Source: Bordetella parapertussis (GTDB lineage: Bacteria > Acidobacteriota > Terriglobia > Bryobacterales > Bryobacteraceae). From it: a DNA stretch of 64,000 nucleotides. Made by a program: the position numbers and the translations under genes. Shown here piece after piece: positions 1 through 6,640 of the stretch (position 1 is the stretch's first letter; every line of letters starts with the position of its first letter). Location: assembly GCA_943328975.2 (NCBI GenBank), contig CALQCC020000020.1:1-64000 (forward strand), given 5' to 3'. The notes beneath the pieces are model-generated. The model saw only the letters and a list, made by a program, of their open reading frames with translations, ran no database searches and was not told the DNA's origin.

Positions 1-85
1 GCGCCAACTCCGCCGCTGTGCGGCCCGCTTCCATCTGCTTCACCACTGTCAGGATCTGCTCATCGCTGAGCCTCTGCTTGGGCAT
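1..85 (-). CDS. IS3-family transposase OrfA, N-terminal 28 residues (partial)
   Basis: Reading from the ATG at 85-83 gives MPKQRLSDEQILTVVKQMEA and onward, open to the window edge. This matches the usual start of IS3-family OrfA proteins (K-x-R-x-(S/T)-x-E/D-Q-I-x-x-V/I-L-K-x-x-E-A-G), the helix-turn-helix protein that binds the inverted repeats and is joined to OrfB by -1 frameshifting to form active transposase. A purine-rich ribosome site (AGAGGAAA) stands about 6 bases upstream. Only the first helix is visible, so the subfamily cannot be told. Confidence 0.65.
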   Translation of the reverse strand, partial: MPKQRLSDEQILTVVKQMEAGRTAAELA

Positions 86-102
86 CTGTTTTCCTCTTTC
101 TT

Positions 103-130
103 CGTCCGAAATCGTATCTAACTTCGGACG
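103..130. other. Stem-loop between IS end and transposase gene
   Basis: CGTCCGAA at 103-110 is exactly complementary to TTCGGACG at 123-130, with a 12-base loop. It sits upstream of the OrfA ribosome site, inside the insertion sequence. Hairpins in this position in insertion sequences often reduce translation of transposase from read-through transcripts; that role here is inference. Confidence 0.45.
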
Positions 131-149
131 GAAAATGGGGATCAGGTCA

Positions 150-512
150 TTATTTAAAATAGTTCTTGCTTTTTCCGAATTTCGGAATATAATTCCGCGC
201 GAGTAGGATGAGGACCGGATCAAAGTGCTCTTGAAGTAATGGAGCCAACGCGTCAGATGGCACGTCCGCCTTTAGCCGTATCAATGCGTCGAACGCGGCC
301 AAGCGGACGCGGTAGTCAGCGCTCTTGAGTAACTCCACAATGGAGGGCGCAAACGTTGATTGCTGATAGTTTGCCGCGAGATAAGCACCCCAGGACTGCT
401 CCCCCGGCTCTGAAGAACCGAGCCGCGCAGCGACGGCGCGTTGCTCCTGTGCGTCCTCCGGCGACTGCGCCGAAGCGACGATCGCGATCAGAGCTAGAGC
501 GACAAGCTTCAC
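150..512 (-). pseudogene. Exported HEAT-repeat protein truncated by the insertion sequence
   Basis: The start is taken as the GTG at 512, which overlaps the TGA of the upstream esterase gene (GTGA), so translation is probably coupled. The product begins with a signal peptide (VKLVALALIAIVASA) and contains helical HEAT-like repeats (for example SADYRVRLAAFDALIRLKA). The frame ends in TAA at 150-152, immediately beside the IS terminus, after a basic, non-HEAT-like tail (FGKSKNYFK). The native C-terminus was therefore probably cut off by the insertion. HEAT repeats are protein-interaction scaffolds. Two other HEAT-repeat loci lie at 28.8-31.0 kb, also in damaged surroundings. Confidence 0.6.
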
Positions 513-2050
513 GCCTTTCTTAGCGCCGCGACCGCTTTCCGCTCCGCCCCGTTCGGATCGTTGACCACCTTGCACTCATTCGCGAGGATCATCGTGGCCC
601 GAGTCTTGGTGTCGAACTTCGGCCACGTCGGCAGGCCCTTGTGATTGGGATTCCCGGTCCGCGCGAAGGCGGCCCAGGCGGCGCTCATCTTTTCTTCCAA
701 CGGCAAGCGGTCTTTGCCGGTGCCGGTCATGGATGGCGCCTCTTGCACGTTCGCTGTGGCGAAGGGGATATCCAGGGTGTGCAGCGACTTGAGCTTGCCG
801 TCATGCACGGGCGTGCGCCACGTGAAGTAGTACATGTAGACCGGCGCGGGCTGGGCGGATTTGAGTTCGGCTTCGGCCACCACTCCTGGACGGAAGCGTG
901 TATCCGATTCCAGGATCAGCGCGACGTCGATGTTGGAGACTCCGGGGCGGCCTTTGCGATAGACGTCGATCACTTCCTTGGCCTGGGCGTCGGTCGCTCC
1001 GGGCAGCGCGCCCTTTGCGCGGGCGAGCAACTGCGCGTCGTCGATGGGGTCGATGGGTTGGTTCGGGAAGAACGTGACTTCGGTTTCGGTGGTGCCGAGC
1101 AACACTGGTATGTTGGCCGACATCGCGGGAGCTGCGGGAGAGAACGGACCGCCTGGTAGCGTCACGCCGTCGATGACTGGTGACGTCCGCAAGCCCTGCG
1201 TGGAGTTCGTCGCCGCGATCAATTGCGCCATGGGGAGCTTCTGCAAATCGGCCAGCGACTTGGCTCCGAGCTTGGCCATGAACGTTTCCGTGGACTTGAT
1301 GGCATCGGCCTTCGAGACGCCGACCAGGTTCGACCCGCTCTGTATGATCGCGCGATGGAACAGGCCCTTGGCTCCCGGCATGGCGAGCAGAGTGGACACT
1401 TTCGCTCCGCCGCCGGACTGCCCGAAGATGGTCACGTTCGCCGGATCGCCGCCGAAGCGCGAGATGTTGTCGCGGACCCATTCGAGTGCAGCGATCGCGT
1501 CGAGCATGCCGACGTTGGCCGCTTGTCCGTCGATGTAGGTGAAGCCGAAAGTGTTCAGGCGGTGATTGATGGTCACCATGACAACGTATTGCCGACGGGC
1601 GAGATTCGTGCCGTCGTAGATCGTGTACGAACCGTTGCCGCTGGTGAATCCACCGCCATGCAGCCACACCATCACGGGCCGCTTGCCGCTGGTGTTCTGC
1701 GTCCAGACGTTGAGGCGCAGACAATCCTCGCTCATTGGGGTCGGCGGAATGGTCGCGCGGACTTCTTCGATCTCGGTGTGCGGCGACGCCTGCGGAGCCT
1801 CGGGGCCCCACTCGAAAGCGTCCTGAATACCCAGCCAAGCGGCGGGCTTCACCGGAGCCAGGAAGCGTCGAGCCCCCGCTGTGTCCGCTCCATAACGGAT
1901 CCCCTTGAACGCGTGCACCTTACCGATCGCGAGCCCACGGAGCTTACCCAGCGACGTCTCTACCGTTACTCCGGGCTTCGCATCCGCGCCCCATGCTCCA
2001 TTCGCGAGCAATGCCGCGCCGCTCGCTTGCACAAACGTCCGTCGATTCAT
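509..2050 (-). CDS. Carboxylesterase type B, exported
   Basis: This 513-residue alpha/beta hydrolase resembles carboxylesterase type B/para-nitrobenzyl esterases that cleave carboxylic esters. It begins MNRRTFVQASGAAL, a twin-arginine-like signal, suggesting Tat export. Visible motifs are the oxyanion loop HGGGF near residues 131-135, the EDCLRLNVW block near 108-116, and the nucleophile elbow GQSGG with Ser212 (the common form is GESAG). Length is normal for the family. It is followed by the truncated HEAT gene with a GTGA overlap and preceded at 53 bp by a PDLSGxW-family gene on the same strand. The substrate cannot be read from sequence; the nearby tannase-like genes suggest plant-derived esters. 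Confidence 0.88.
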   Translation of the reverse strand: MNRRTFVQASGAALLANGAWGADAKPGVTVETSLGKLRGLAIGKVHAFKGIRYGADTAGARRFLAPVKPAAWLGIQDAFEWGPEAPQASPHTEIEEVRATIPPTPMSEDCLRLNVWTQNTSGKRPVMVWLHGGGFTSGNGSYTIYDGTNLARRQYVVMVTINHRLNTFGFTYIDGQAANVGMLDAIAALEWVRDNISRFGGDPANVTIFGQSGGGAKVSTLLAMPGAKGLFHRAIIQSGSNLVGVSKADAIKSTETFMAKLGAKSLADLQKLPMAQLIAATNSTQGLRTSPVIDGVTLPGGPFSPAAPAMSANIPVLLGTTETEVTFFPNQPIDPIDDAQLLARAKGALPGATDAQAKEVIDVYRKGRPGVSNIDVALILESDTRFRPGVVAEAELKSAQPAPVYMYYFTWRTPVHDGKLKSLHTLDIPFATANVQEAPSMTGTGKDRLPLEEKMSAAWAAFARTGNPNHKGLPTWPKFDTKTRATMILANECKVVNDPNGAERKAVAALRKA

Positions 2051-2103
2051 TTCTTGGGTGCCCCTTGGTCAGTAGGATAGTGGATCAAATCGCGCTTGCC
2101 TTG

Positions 2104-3090
2104 CTACTGCTTGAGCGCTCCGACGTTCTTCGCTTTTCCGCCCTTGTCTTGTGTGTAGTGTTCCAGATCCTTGTTGCCTTCGATGCAGGCGAACTCCATT
2201 TGTTCGTAGGTAGGATCGTTGGTGTTGGCGCGGGACATGGCGCCCTTTAGCTTCATCGGTTGCGTAAACTCGCTGGACGTCGCCACGGCTTCGTAGTTGA
2301 TGGTGTTGGCGTCGACCATAGTGAAACGCTCCACCACTTCCATGTCCTTCGGCGCGTAGTGACCGGAGGTGTCGAGCCATGTGCGGTCGGTTTGGTTCTT
2401 GGTGGTGACCACCAAGGTGTCGCCTTCCCACTTGCCGCTGGTTTCGCCCTGGAATTGCCGTACGGCGGGCGGGAAGACGAGCGGGCGTCCGTCCAACGGA
2501 ATGATGCGGCGGCTGTGAATGAATTCCCACATGAAGACCAAGTGGTCTTTGGTCTGGATGGCTTGCATGCCGAACTGCACCCACATGTTGTGCGGCACGC
2601 CGGAGGGGAAGCAGTGCAGCTCGGGTTCGAGGAACATCTTGTTCTCGATAATGTCGTCGGACTTGGCGCGGGCCGCTACCGTGTAGGGCACGCGAGCGTC
2701 TTCGGGATCGATGATCACGCCCTTAGCTTTGCCTTTCGCCGCGGCTGCGCCCCCACCTGGAGCCGGGCCTGCGGGGCCAGCCGCTACGGGACCGCCTTTG
2801 CCACCGCCTGGAGCAGCGCCCTTGGGAGCGCCACCGCCCTTCGCGGCCGCCGGTTCAATATTGATGTTGCCGCCCGGCGTTACTCCGTTCCAGAAGCCCG
2901 ACATATCCGGCTTGCCTTCTTTGGTCCGAGGCACTGGACCGGGAGCCGCCTTGTCACCCTTTCCGGGAGCACCCTTGGCAGGAGCCTGCCCGGTCACCGG
3001 CATCGGGCCGGCCACAAACATTCCCACCGCCACAGCCGCAGCCGCCAGGGCCAACGCAGAGCCAAACGATCCATTGTTCTTTTTGATCAT
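2104..3090 (-). CDS. Exported protein of the 'PDLSGxW' family, copy 1
   Basis: This 328-residue protein has an N-terminal signal/hydrophobic segment (residues ~10-34), then a long Gly/Ala/Pro/Lys-rich tract (~35-120) containing AAAKGKAKG, then the conserved domain. I recognise it as one of five divergent paralogs in this window by shared blocks: a GKPDMSGFW motif, a Cys-x(3)-G-V-P block, GKWEGDTLVVTTKN, DRTWLD, V-ERF, and E-x-x-C near the C-terminus. I know no function for the family; it is common in acidobacterial genomes as 'hypothetical protein'. It lies 16 bp downstream of copy 2, so the two probably share a transcript. The low-complexity tract is longer than in the other copies. Confidence 0.75.
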   Translation of the reverse strand: MIKKNNGSFGSALALAAAAVAVGMFVAGPMPVTGQAPAKGAPGKGDKAAPGPVPRTKEGKPDMSGFWNGVTPGGNINIEPAAAKGGGAPKGAAPGGGKGGPVAAGPAGPAPGGGAAAAKGKAKGVIIDPEDARVPYTVAARAKSDDIIENKMFLEPELHCFPSGVPHNMWVQFGMQAIQTKDHLVFMWEFIHSRRIIPLDGRPLVFPPAVRQFQGETSGKWEGDTLVVTTKNQTDRTWLDTSGHYAPKDMEVVERFTMVDANTINYEAVATSSEFTQPMKLKGAMSRANTNDPTYEQMEFACIEGNKDLEHYTQDKGGKAKNVGALKQ

Positions 3091-3106
3091 GGTAGTCTCC
3101 TGGTCC

Positions 3107-3907
3107 CTATTGGCCGCCGCTCGCGTCGTCTTCCGCGTAGGCGTGGCATTCGTATTCCATCAATTGCGCGTTGGGACCCGTGTTGCGATGCAGCGTCACG
3201 CTCACCGTGAACGGTCGCGTCAAAACGCCCGGATCGGTCATCGTGGCGGTGTAGCTCATGGTGTCGGCGCCGGTGCGGGTGAAGCGTTCTTCCACGCGCA
3301 ACTGGCCGCTGTGGTGATCGCCGCTGGCATCGAACCAAGTCTGATCGTTGTTGCTCCAAGTGCTGACGACTAACGTGTCGCCTTCCCACTTGCCGATGGA
3401 ATCGCCGTTCCAGAAGTCGACGCCGCCTTCATACTGGTGCTCCTTACGGTCCATGTAGACGTAGCGCAACATGTGCGCGTACTCGGAGGCCAGGATGATG
3501 TACTTGGGGGTCTGGAAGATCTGGAAGGGGAAGCCGCCGGTGACGAAGCGCGGCACGCCGGTCATGTAGCAGTGATTGGAGGGGTCGGCGGCGAAGCGGT
3601 TCTTGAAGTTTTTCTGCTGCTGTTGGCGAGCGGCGGGCGTGTAGGGAATCATGCCGTCGGCGGGATCGGTGATCGAACCCTTGCCTGGGCGGATGTTGGT
3701 CGCGCCGTTGTGCCATTCCAGGCTGTAGCGCGAAGTGTCCCAGGCGTCCACGATCCAGATGCCTTGCAGGTTGGCGGTCTTGCCGTCATCGGCGCGAGGA
3801 GCTTTGTACTTCGCCTTGCCCTGCCCTTGTGCCGGGGTCGGCAGCAGCCAAGCCGAACTGGCCGCCACCACAGCCAAGGCCATCATTCCCATGAATCGTT
3901 TCTTCAT
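3107..3907 (-). CDS. Exported protein of the 'PDLSGxW' family, copy 2
   Basis: The start is set at the ATG at 3907 (MKKRFMGMMALAVVAASS), which gives a clear signal peptide and has GGAG upstream; a longer open frame to 3997 has no such support. The 266-residue product shows the family blocks: NLQGIW near the mature N-terminus, HCYMTGVPR, GDSIGKWEGDTLVVSTW, QTWFD, VEERFTR, TMTDP, and MEYECHAY at the end. A short QGKAKYKAP tract follows the signal peptide. It is upstream of copy 1 in the same direction. Function unknown; the fold is probably an all-beta periplasmic domain, judging by the alternating hydrophobic pattern (inference). Confidence 0.75.
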   Translation of the reverse strand: MKKRFMGMMALAVVAASSAWLLPTPAQGQGKAKYKAPRADDGKTANLQGIWIVDAWDTSRYSLEWHNGATNIRPGKGSITDPADGMIPYTPAARQQQQKNFKNRFAADPSNHCYMTGVPRFVTGGFPFQIFQTPKYIILASEYAHMLRYVYMDRKEHQYEGGVDFWNGDSIGKWEGDTLVVSTWSNNDQTWFDASGDHHSGQLRVEERFTRTGADTMSYTATMTDPGVLTRPFTVSVTLHRNTGPNAQLMEYECHAYAEDDASGGQ

Positions 3908-4073
3908 GCCCGTCTCCGCTCCTCGTGTATGTCCGGATTTTGAAAAGAAACAACTGCTCTGGCGGCAGGAAAGCCCACCAGTGCTGCTACGGCCCACCTT
4001 AGCGCTTCCCGCGGCGACAATTGCGCCACTTCACGCTACGGTGGGCCGAGCCCTACTCCAAAACACGCGATCG

Positions 4074-4508
4074 TTACTTACCTTTGGACTGCGGACCTTC
4101 GGTGGGAGGCCGGCTGCCGAAACCCAACGTCGCGGGTTGACCATTCGCCTGCGCCGGACGATCCAGCAAGCGAACTGAGGACGCCCACAAGTGCGACGTT
4201 CCATCTTTCGCGGGATTGCCGACGATCTCGATGGTCTCGCCTTCTTTCAAGGTGTCCTTGCGCCAGCCGCTGCGATACAACCCGTTGGGCGGCGGCGTTT
4301 CTCCGGCCCAGCTGGTCACTTTGCCATCCGCACCGACCACGTCAATGTGTACCCAAGAGTGAGGATTGATCCAATCCATCTTGGTGAACTTACCCTTGAC
4401 CGTGATCTGTTTCGTTTCGTACTCGGCCGAAAACGAATGATGCGCCATTGAGGGCAACGCGGCGACCATCGCCAGCGCAATGCCCCATACAGCAAACCTT
4501 AATTTCAT
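4074..4508 (-). CDS. DUF6152-like exported protein
   Basis: This 144-residue protein has a signal peptide ending in an AHHSFSAEY junction, then KQITVKGKFTKMDWINPHSW, GETPPPNGLYRSGW and a C-terminal KGK. The mature start 'AHHSF' followed by 'G-x(3)-x-x-(D/E)W-x-NPHxx' is characteristic of the DUF6152 family, whose function is unknown. It lies upstream of the two PDLSGxW copies on the same strand, and the same pairing recurs at 14.3-15.5 kb, so the two families probably work together in the periplasm. The last residues (PQSKGK) are one of the lysine-glycine tags seen across this region. Confidence 0.8.
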   Translation of the reverse strand: MKLRFAVWGIALAMVAALPSMAHHSFSAEYETKQITVKGKFTKMDWINPHSWVHIDVVGADGKVTSWAGETPPPNGLYRSGWRKDTLKEGETIEIVGNPAKDGTSHLWASSVRLLDRPAQANGQPATLGFGSRPPTEGPQSKGK

Positions 4509-4683
4509 CAGAGAACCTCCACTAAGAACTTGATAAATCCCTACGCCTATTTGGCCAGCACGGCAAATGCCATGTTACATCCGCCCGGCGAAACGCTCCG
4601 CCTAGCCGTTTTGAATGATAAGGCGATGGGGTGCGGAAGTCAAGCATCCGGCAGGAGTAAACTTCAGTGTCTTGAGGGGTTTG

Positions 4684-4719
4684 GCGAGCGGCCCCGCGAT
4701 GATACAGGGGCCACTTCGC
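4684..4719. terminator. Hairpin downstream of the metallothionein-like gene
   Basis: GCGAGCGGCCCC at 4684-4695 pairs with GGGGCCACTTCGC at 4707-4719 with one bulge and one mismatch. It lies just past the 3' end of the Cys-rich gene on the minus strand. There is no clear T-run after it, so it may be a weak terminator or a 3'-stabilising stem. The remaining bases between 4509 and 4733 show no other structure I can support. Confidence 0.35.
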
Positions 4720-4733
4720 TGAGGTTTACGACG

Positions 4734-4862
4734 CTACTTCTTGCAGCAAGCGCAAGGGCAGCCGCACCCGCACTTGCAATCGCACTTCTGGCAGGTCCCC
4801 GAACCGCAGTCCGGACACTTGCACTTCTCGCAGCACTTCTTAGGAGCTGTCTCCGTGGGCAT
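4734..4862 (-). CDS. Metallothionein-like Cys-rich small protein (42 aa)
   Basis: An ATG at 4862 with AAGGAG about 9 bases upstream opens a 42-residue frame ending in TAG at 4734. Fourteen of 42 residues are Cys (positions 10, 11, 14, 16, 19, 24, 27, 29, 31, 33, 35, 37, 39, 40), mostly as CxC and CC, and there are many Lys. The C-terminal run CKCGCGCPCACC is typical of metallothioneins, which bind soft metal ions (Cu, Zn, Cd) through thiolate clusters. It is last in a minus-strand series with a Zn-ribbon-like small gene, an exported helical protein and a FecR-type gene. The metal bound cannot be told; family membership is by composition, not by a specific signature. Confidence 0.72.
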   Translation of the reverse strand: MPTETAPKKCCEKCKCPDCGSGTCQKCDCKCGCGCPCACCKK

Positions 4863-4921
4863 GATATTTCTCCTTCTGCCCGAGTCTACACCCTGGAGTG
4901 CGGGAAGGGGTCAATTGGGAC

Positions 4922-5080
4922 CTACTCCGCCGAACGCCGTTGTTCGCAGTTGCAGCAATCGCTGCAGCGGTGACATTTCGTGCACAGGTGGTTCGGACAT
5001 GCGTCCTTGGTGCAGTGTACGCAGATGTCGGACGAAGGTTCGCCGCAGATGCTGCAGATGAAGGTGGCTGTATCGCTCAT
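4922..5080 (-). CDS. Cys/His-rich small putative zinc-binding protein (52 aa)
   Basis: An ATG at 5080 overlaps the TGA of the upstream gene (ATGA), so it is translationally coupled. The 52-residue product has 11 Cys and 3 His, arranged as CxxC pairs (9/12, 20/23, 33/36, 39/42) plus C28, C43, C45, with H22, H31 and H37. That spacing fits one or two zinc-ribbon or B-box-like sites and is different from the all-CxC pattern of the next gene. No signal peptide is seen, so it should be cytoplasmic. I do not recognise a named family. It lies 59 bp upstream of the metallothionein-like gene, in the same direction. Confidence 0.65.
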   Translation of the reverse strand: MSDTATFICSICGEPSSDICVHCTKDACPNHLCTKCHRCSDCCNCEQRRSAE

Positions 5081-5616
5081 TTTGCTTTCGTGTTCCGCCG
5101 TGCCGCCGTCGGGATCTGGCTCAGTTGCGTGCGGCAGCTTTGCGCGTCCTGATTGACGACGGTGAATTCTTGTTCCTTGCGCGACGCCAGGTCGGTGATA
5201 AATTCGCGCAGCGCGTCGCGATTGGCGGAGTTGCCGCGCAGCACGCTCAGCATCAGGTCGCCGACGGCGGGGTTCTGATAGCGGCGCACCGCATCGATCA
5301 GCGACTCAAAGCGCCATTCGAGGGACTGCAAGCGGAAGTAGGTATCCAGCGCAACCGTCAGTTTCTGCGGCTGCTTATCCAACTGCGTGGCGGAGGCGGT
5401 CAAGCCTGTGAGCTCCTGCTGCGCGCTGCGGAGCTGCGTGACGTAGGTTTGCGGAGCCCCTTTGGCCACCCACTCTTCGGGCTTCAATTGGTCCAGCAGC
5501 GGTTTGAGTCGGGCGGCCTGTGCGGCGAGGTCTGCACCGTGGGGAGAATTATCCCAGACGGCCTCTTGCCCCATTGCGGATAACGACAACAATGCGCACG
5601 CGAGGAGTAACTTCAT
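5077..5616 (-). CDS. Exported helical protein of unknown function
   Basis: The start is the ATG at 5616, with AAGGAA upstream and a clean signal peptide (MKLLLACALLSLSAMGQ); a longer open frame reaching 5832 overlaps the FecR gene and is rejected. The 179-residue product is predicted mostly helical (many Leu/Gln/Ala heptads, such as TYVTQLRSAQQELTGLTASA) and ends in a basic tail. I recognise no domain. It lies 40 bp after the FecR-type gene and overlaps the next Cys-rich gene by ATGA, so the four genes form one transcription unit. Confidence 0.6.
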   Translation of the reverse strand: MKLLLACALLSLSAMGQEAVWDNSPHGADLAAQAARLKPLLDQLKPEEWVAKGAPQTYVTQLRSAQQELTGLTASATQLDKQPQKLTVALDTYFRLQSLEWRFESLIDAVRRYQNPAVGDLMLSVLRGNSANRDALREFITDLASRKEQEFTVVNQDAQSCRTQLSQIPTAARRNTKAK

Positions 5617-5656
5617 ACAGTTCCTTCTAGTATCTCTCGCGCGCAGCAAGGTACTG

Positions 5657-6511
5657 TTACGGGAGCGACGGCAATCCCGACGGAGGGGGAGGAGGAGGTA
5701 ACGGGACCGAAGGAGGCGCCGTCGGAGGCACTGTTGCGCCACCGGTATCGCCCACGCCGCCGCCGACACCACCAATGCCGCCACCGATGCCGCCGGAGCC
5801 GCCGATGCTACCCAGGCTGCCACGAGGTCCACGAGCCACTACCGCAACCGCTTCCATGCCGATGCGAATCGCCTGACGCAGGGCGTTGCCCCGGTCCATG
5901 CGCCGCGCAACCGGTTCGTCGCGATAGACGCGAATCGATTCGCCCGCCCGCAAAGTGCGTTTCACATCGCTACCGAGCAAAGCGTGGCCTACGTCAACGA
6001 TGCCTTCTTCGACCGTGACCAGCGTGGATTCGTCTTCCTCATTCACGTCGATATCGAAGATGGTTCCGCGCACCGAGATGACCGCGGTGGGTGTCCATAC
6101 TTTGTTCGGATTCGGCGTGTTGCCGATATGTTCGATCTGCACCCGCACGCGCCCCAGCATGACGTCCAGCAAGTCACGCCAGTTGCCTGCGGTCTTGCGG
6201 AAGACTACTTTCGCGTTGGGAAAAACTTCAAACGTGCTGCCGTCGGTGACCTGGAAAAGAGCGTGTCCGTCTTTACCGGTGACGATGGTTTCCTGAACCT
6301 TGACCTTATCGCCAACGTCCAGCGCCCACAAACGCATATCTCTTTCAACCGAAACCTGGCCCTGTACCGTCTTGGTGGTAGCGGCGTGTTCAGCGGAGTC
6401 CGTGAACCAGTTGTCGGCGAAGGCGTTGCTTACAACCCCGGGGCACACGAAGAGCGCCGTCGCCGTAAGAAGCGACAGTTTGGCCGTTCGTGATCGGTGG
6501 TTCCCGGTCAT
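5657..6511 (-). CDS. FecR-domain exported protein with proline/glycine-rich tail
   Basis: The ATG at 6511 gives a 284-residue protein with a signal peptide (residues ~10-33). The FecR domain spans roughly residues 45-200, with the typical blocks GKDGHALFQVTDGSTFEV and TPTAVISVRGTIFDIDV. Classical FecR proteins sit in the membrane and relay a signal to an ECF sigma factor; this one has no obvious transmembrane helix after the signal and no sigma gene beside it, so it is more likely a stand-alone periplasmic FecR protein. The C-terminus is a Gly-rich stretch followed by a poly-Pro stretch (PLPPPPPPSG). It heads the small-metalloprotein operon. Confidence 0.8.
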   Translation of the reverse strand: MTGNHRSRTAKLSLLTATALFVCPGVVSNAFADNWFTDSAEHAATTKTVQGQVSVERDMRLWALDVGDKVKVQETIVTGKDGHALFQVTDGSTFEVFPNAKVVFRKTAGNWRDLLDVMLGRVRVQIEHIGNTPNPNKVWTPTAVISVRGTIFDIDVNEEDESTLVTVEEGIVDVGHALLGSDVKRTLRAGESIRVYRDEPVARRMDRGNALRQAIRIGMEAVAVVARGPRGSLGSIGGSGGIGGGIGGVGGGVGDTGGATVPPTAPPSVPLPPPPPPSGLPSLP

Positions 6512-6640
6512 AGTCAAAAGTCTACCACCAAATTGCAAGCAAGTAGGGAGCCGAACGTCCCTGCCTGGACCTAGGATTACTGGAATCAGTAGTTTCGGAG
6601 CCGGGCAGCCGATAGAATCAGGGTACAATGGACTCGTCCG

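Larger units (their letters stand above)
1..149 (-). mobile_element. Right-hand end of an IS3-type insertion sequence (partial)
   Basis: The window opens inside an insertion sequence read on the minus strand. It holds the first codons of a transposase OrfA, a stem-loop upstream of it, and a terminus beginning TGACCTGATCCCC on the minus strand, which has the TG start usual for IS3-family inverted repeats. The element border is placed near base 149, directly next to the stop codon of a shortened HEAT-repeat gene. The other end lies outside the window, so neither the target duplication nor the subfamily can be determined. Family assignment is by resemblance only. Confidence 0.6.

Noticed and set aside
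5617-5832. 72-residue extension of the exported helical protein
   Set aside because: It overlaps the FecR gene in another frame and would remove the signal peptide from the N-terminus.
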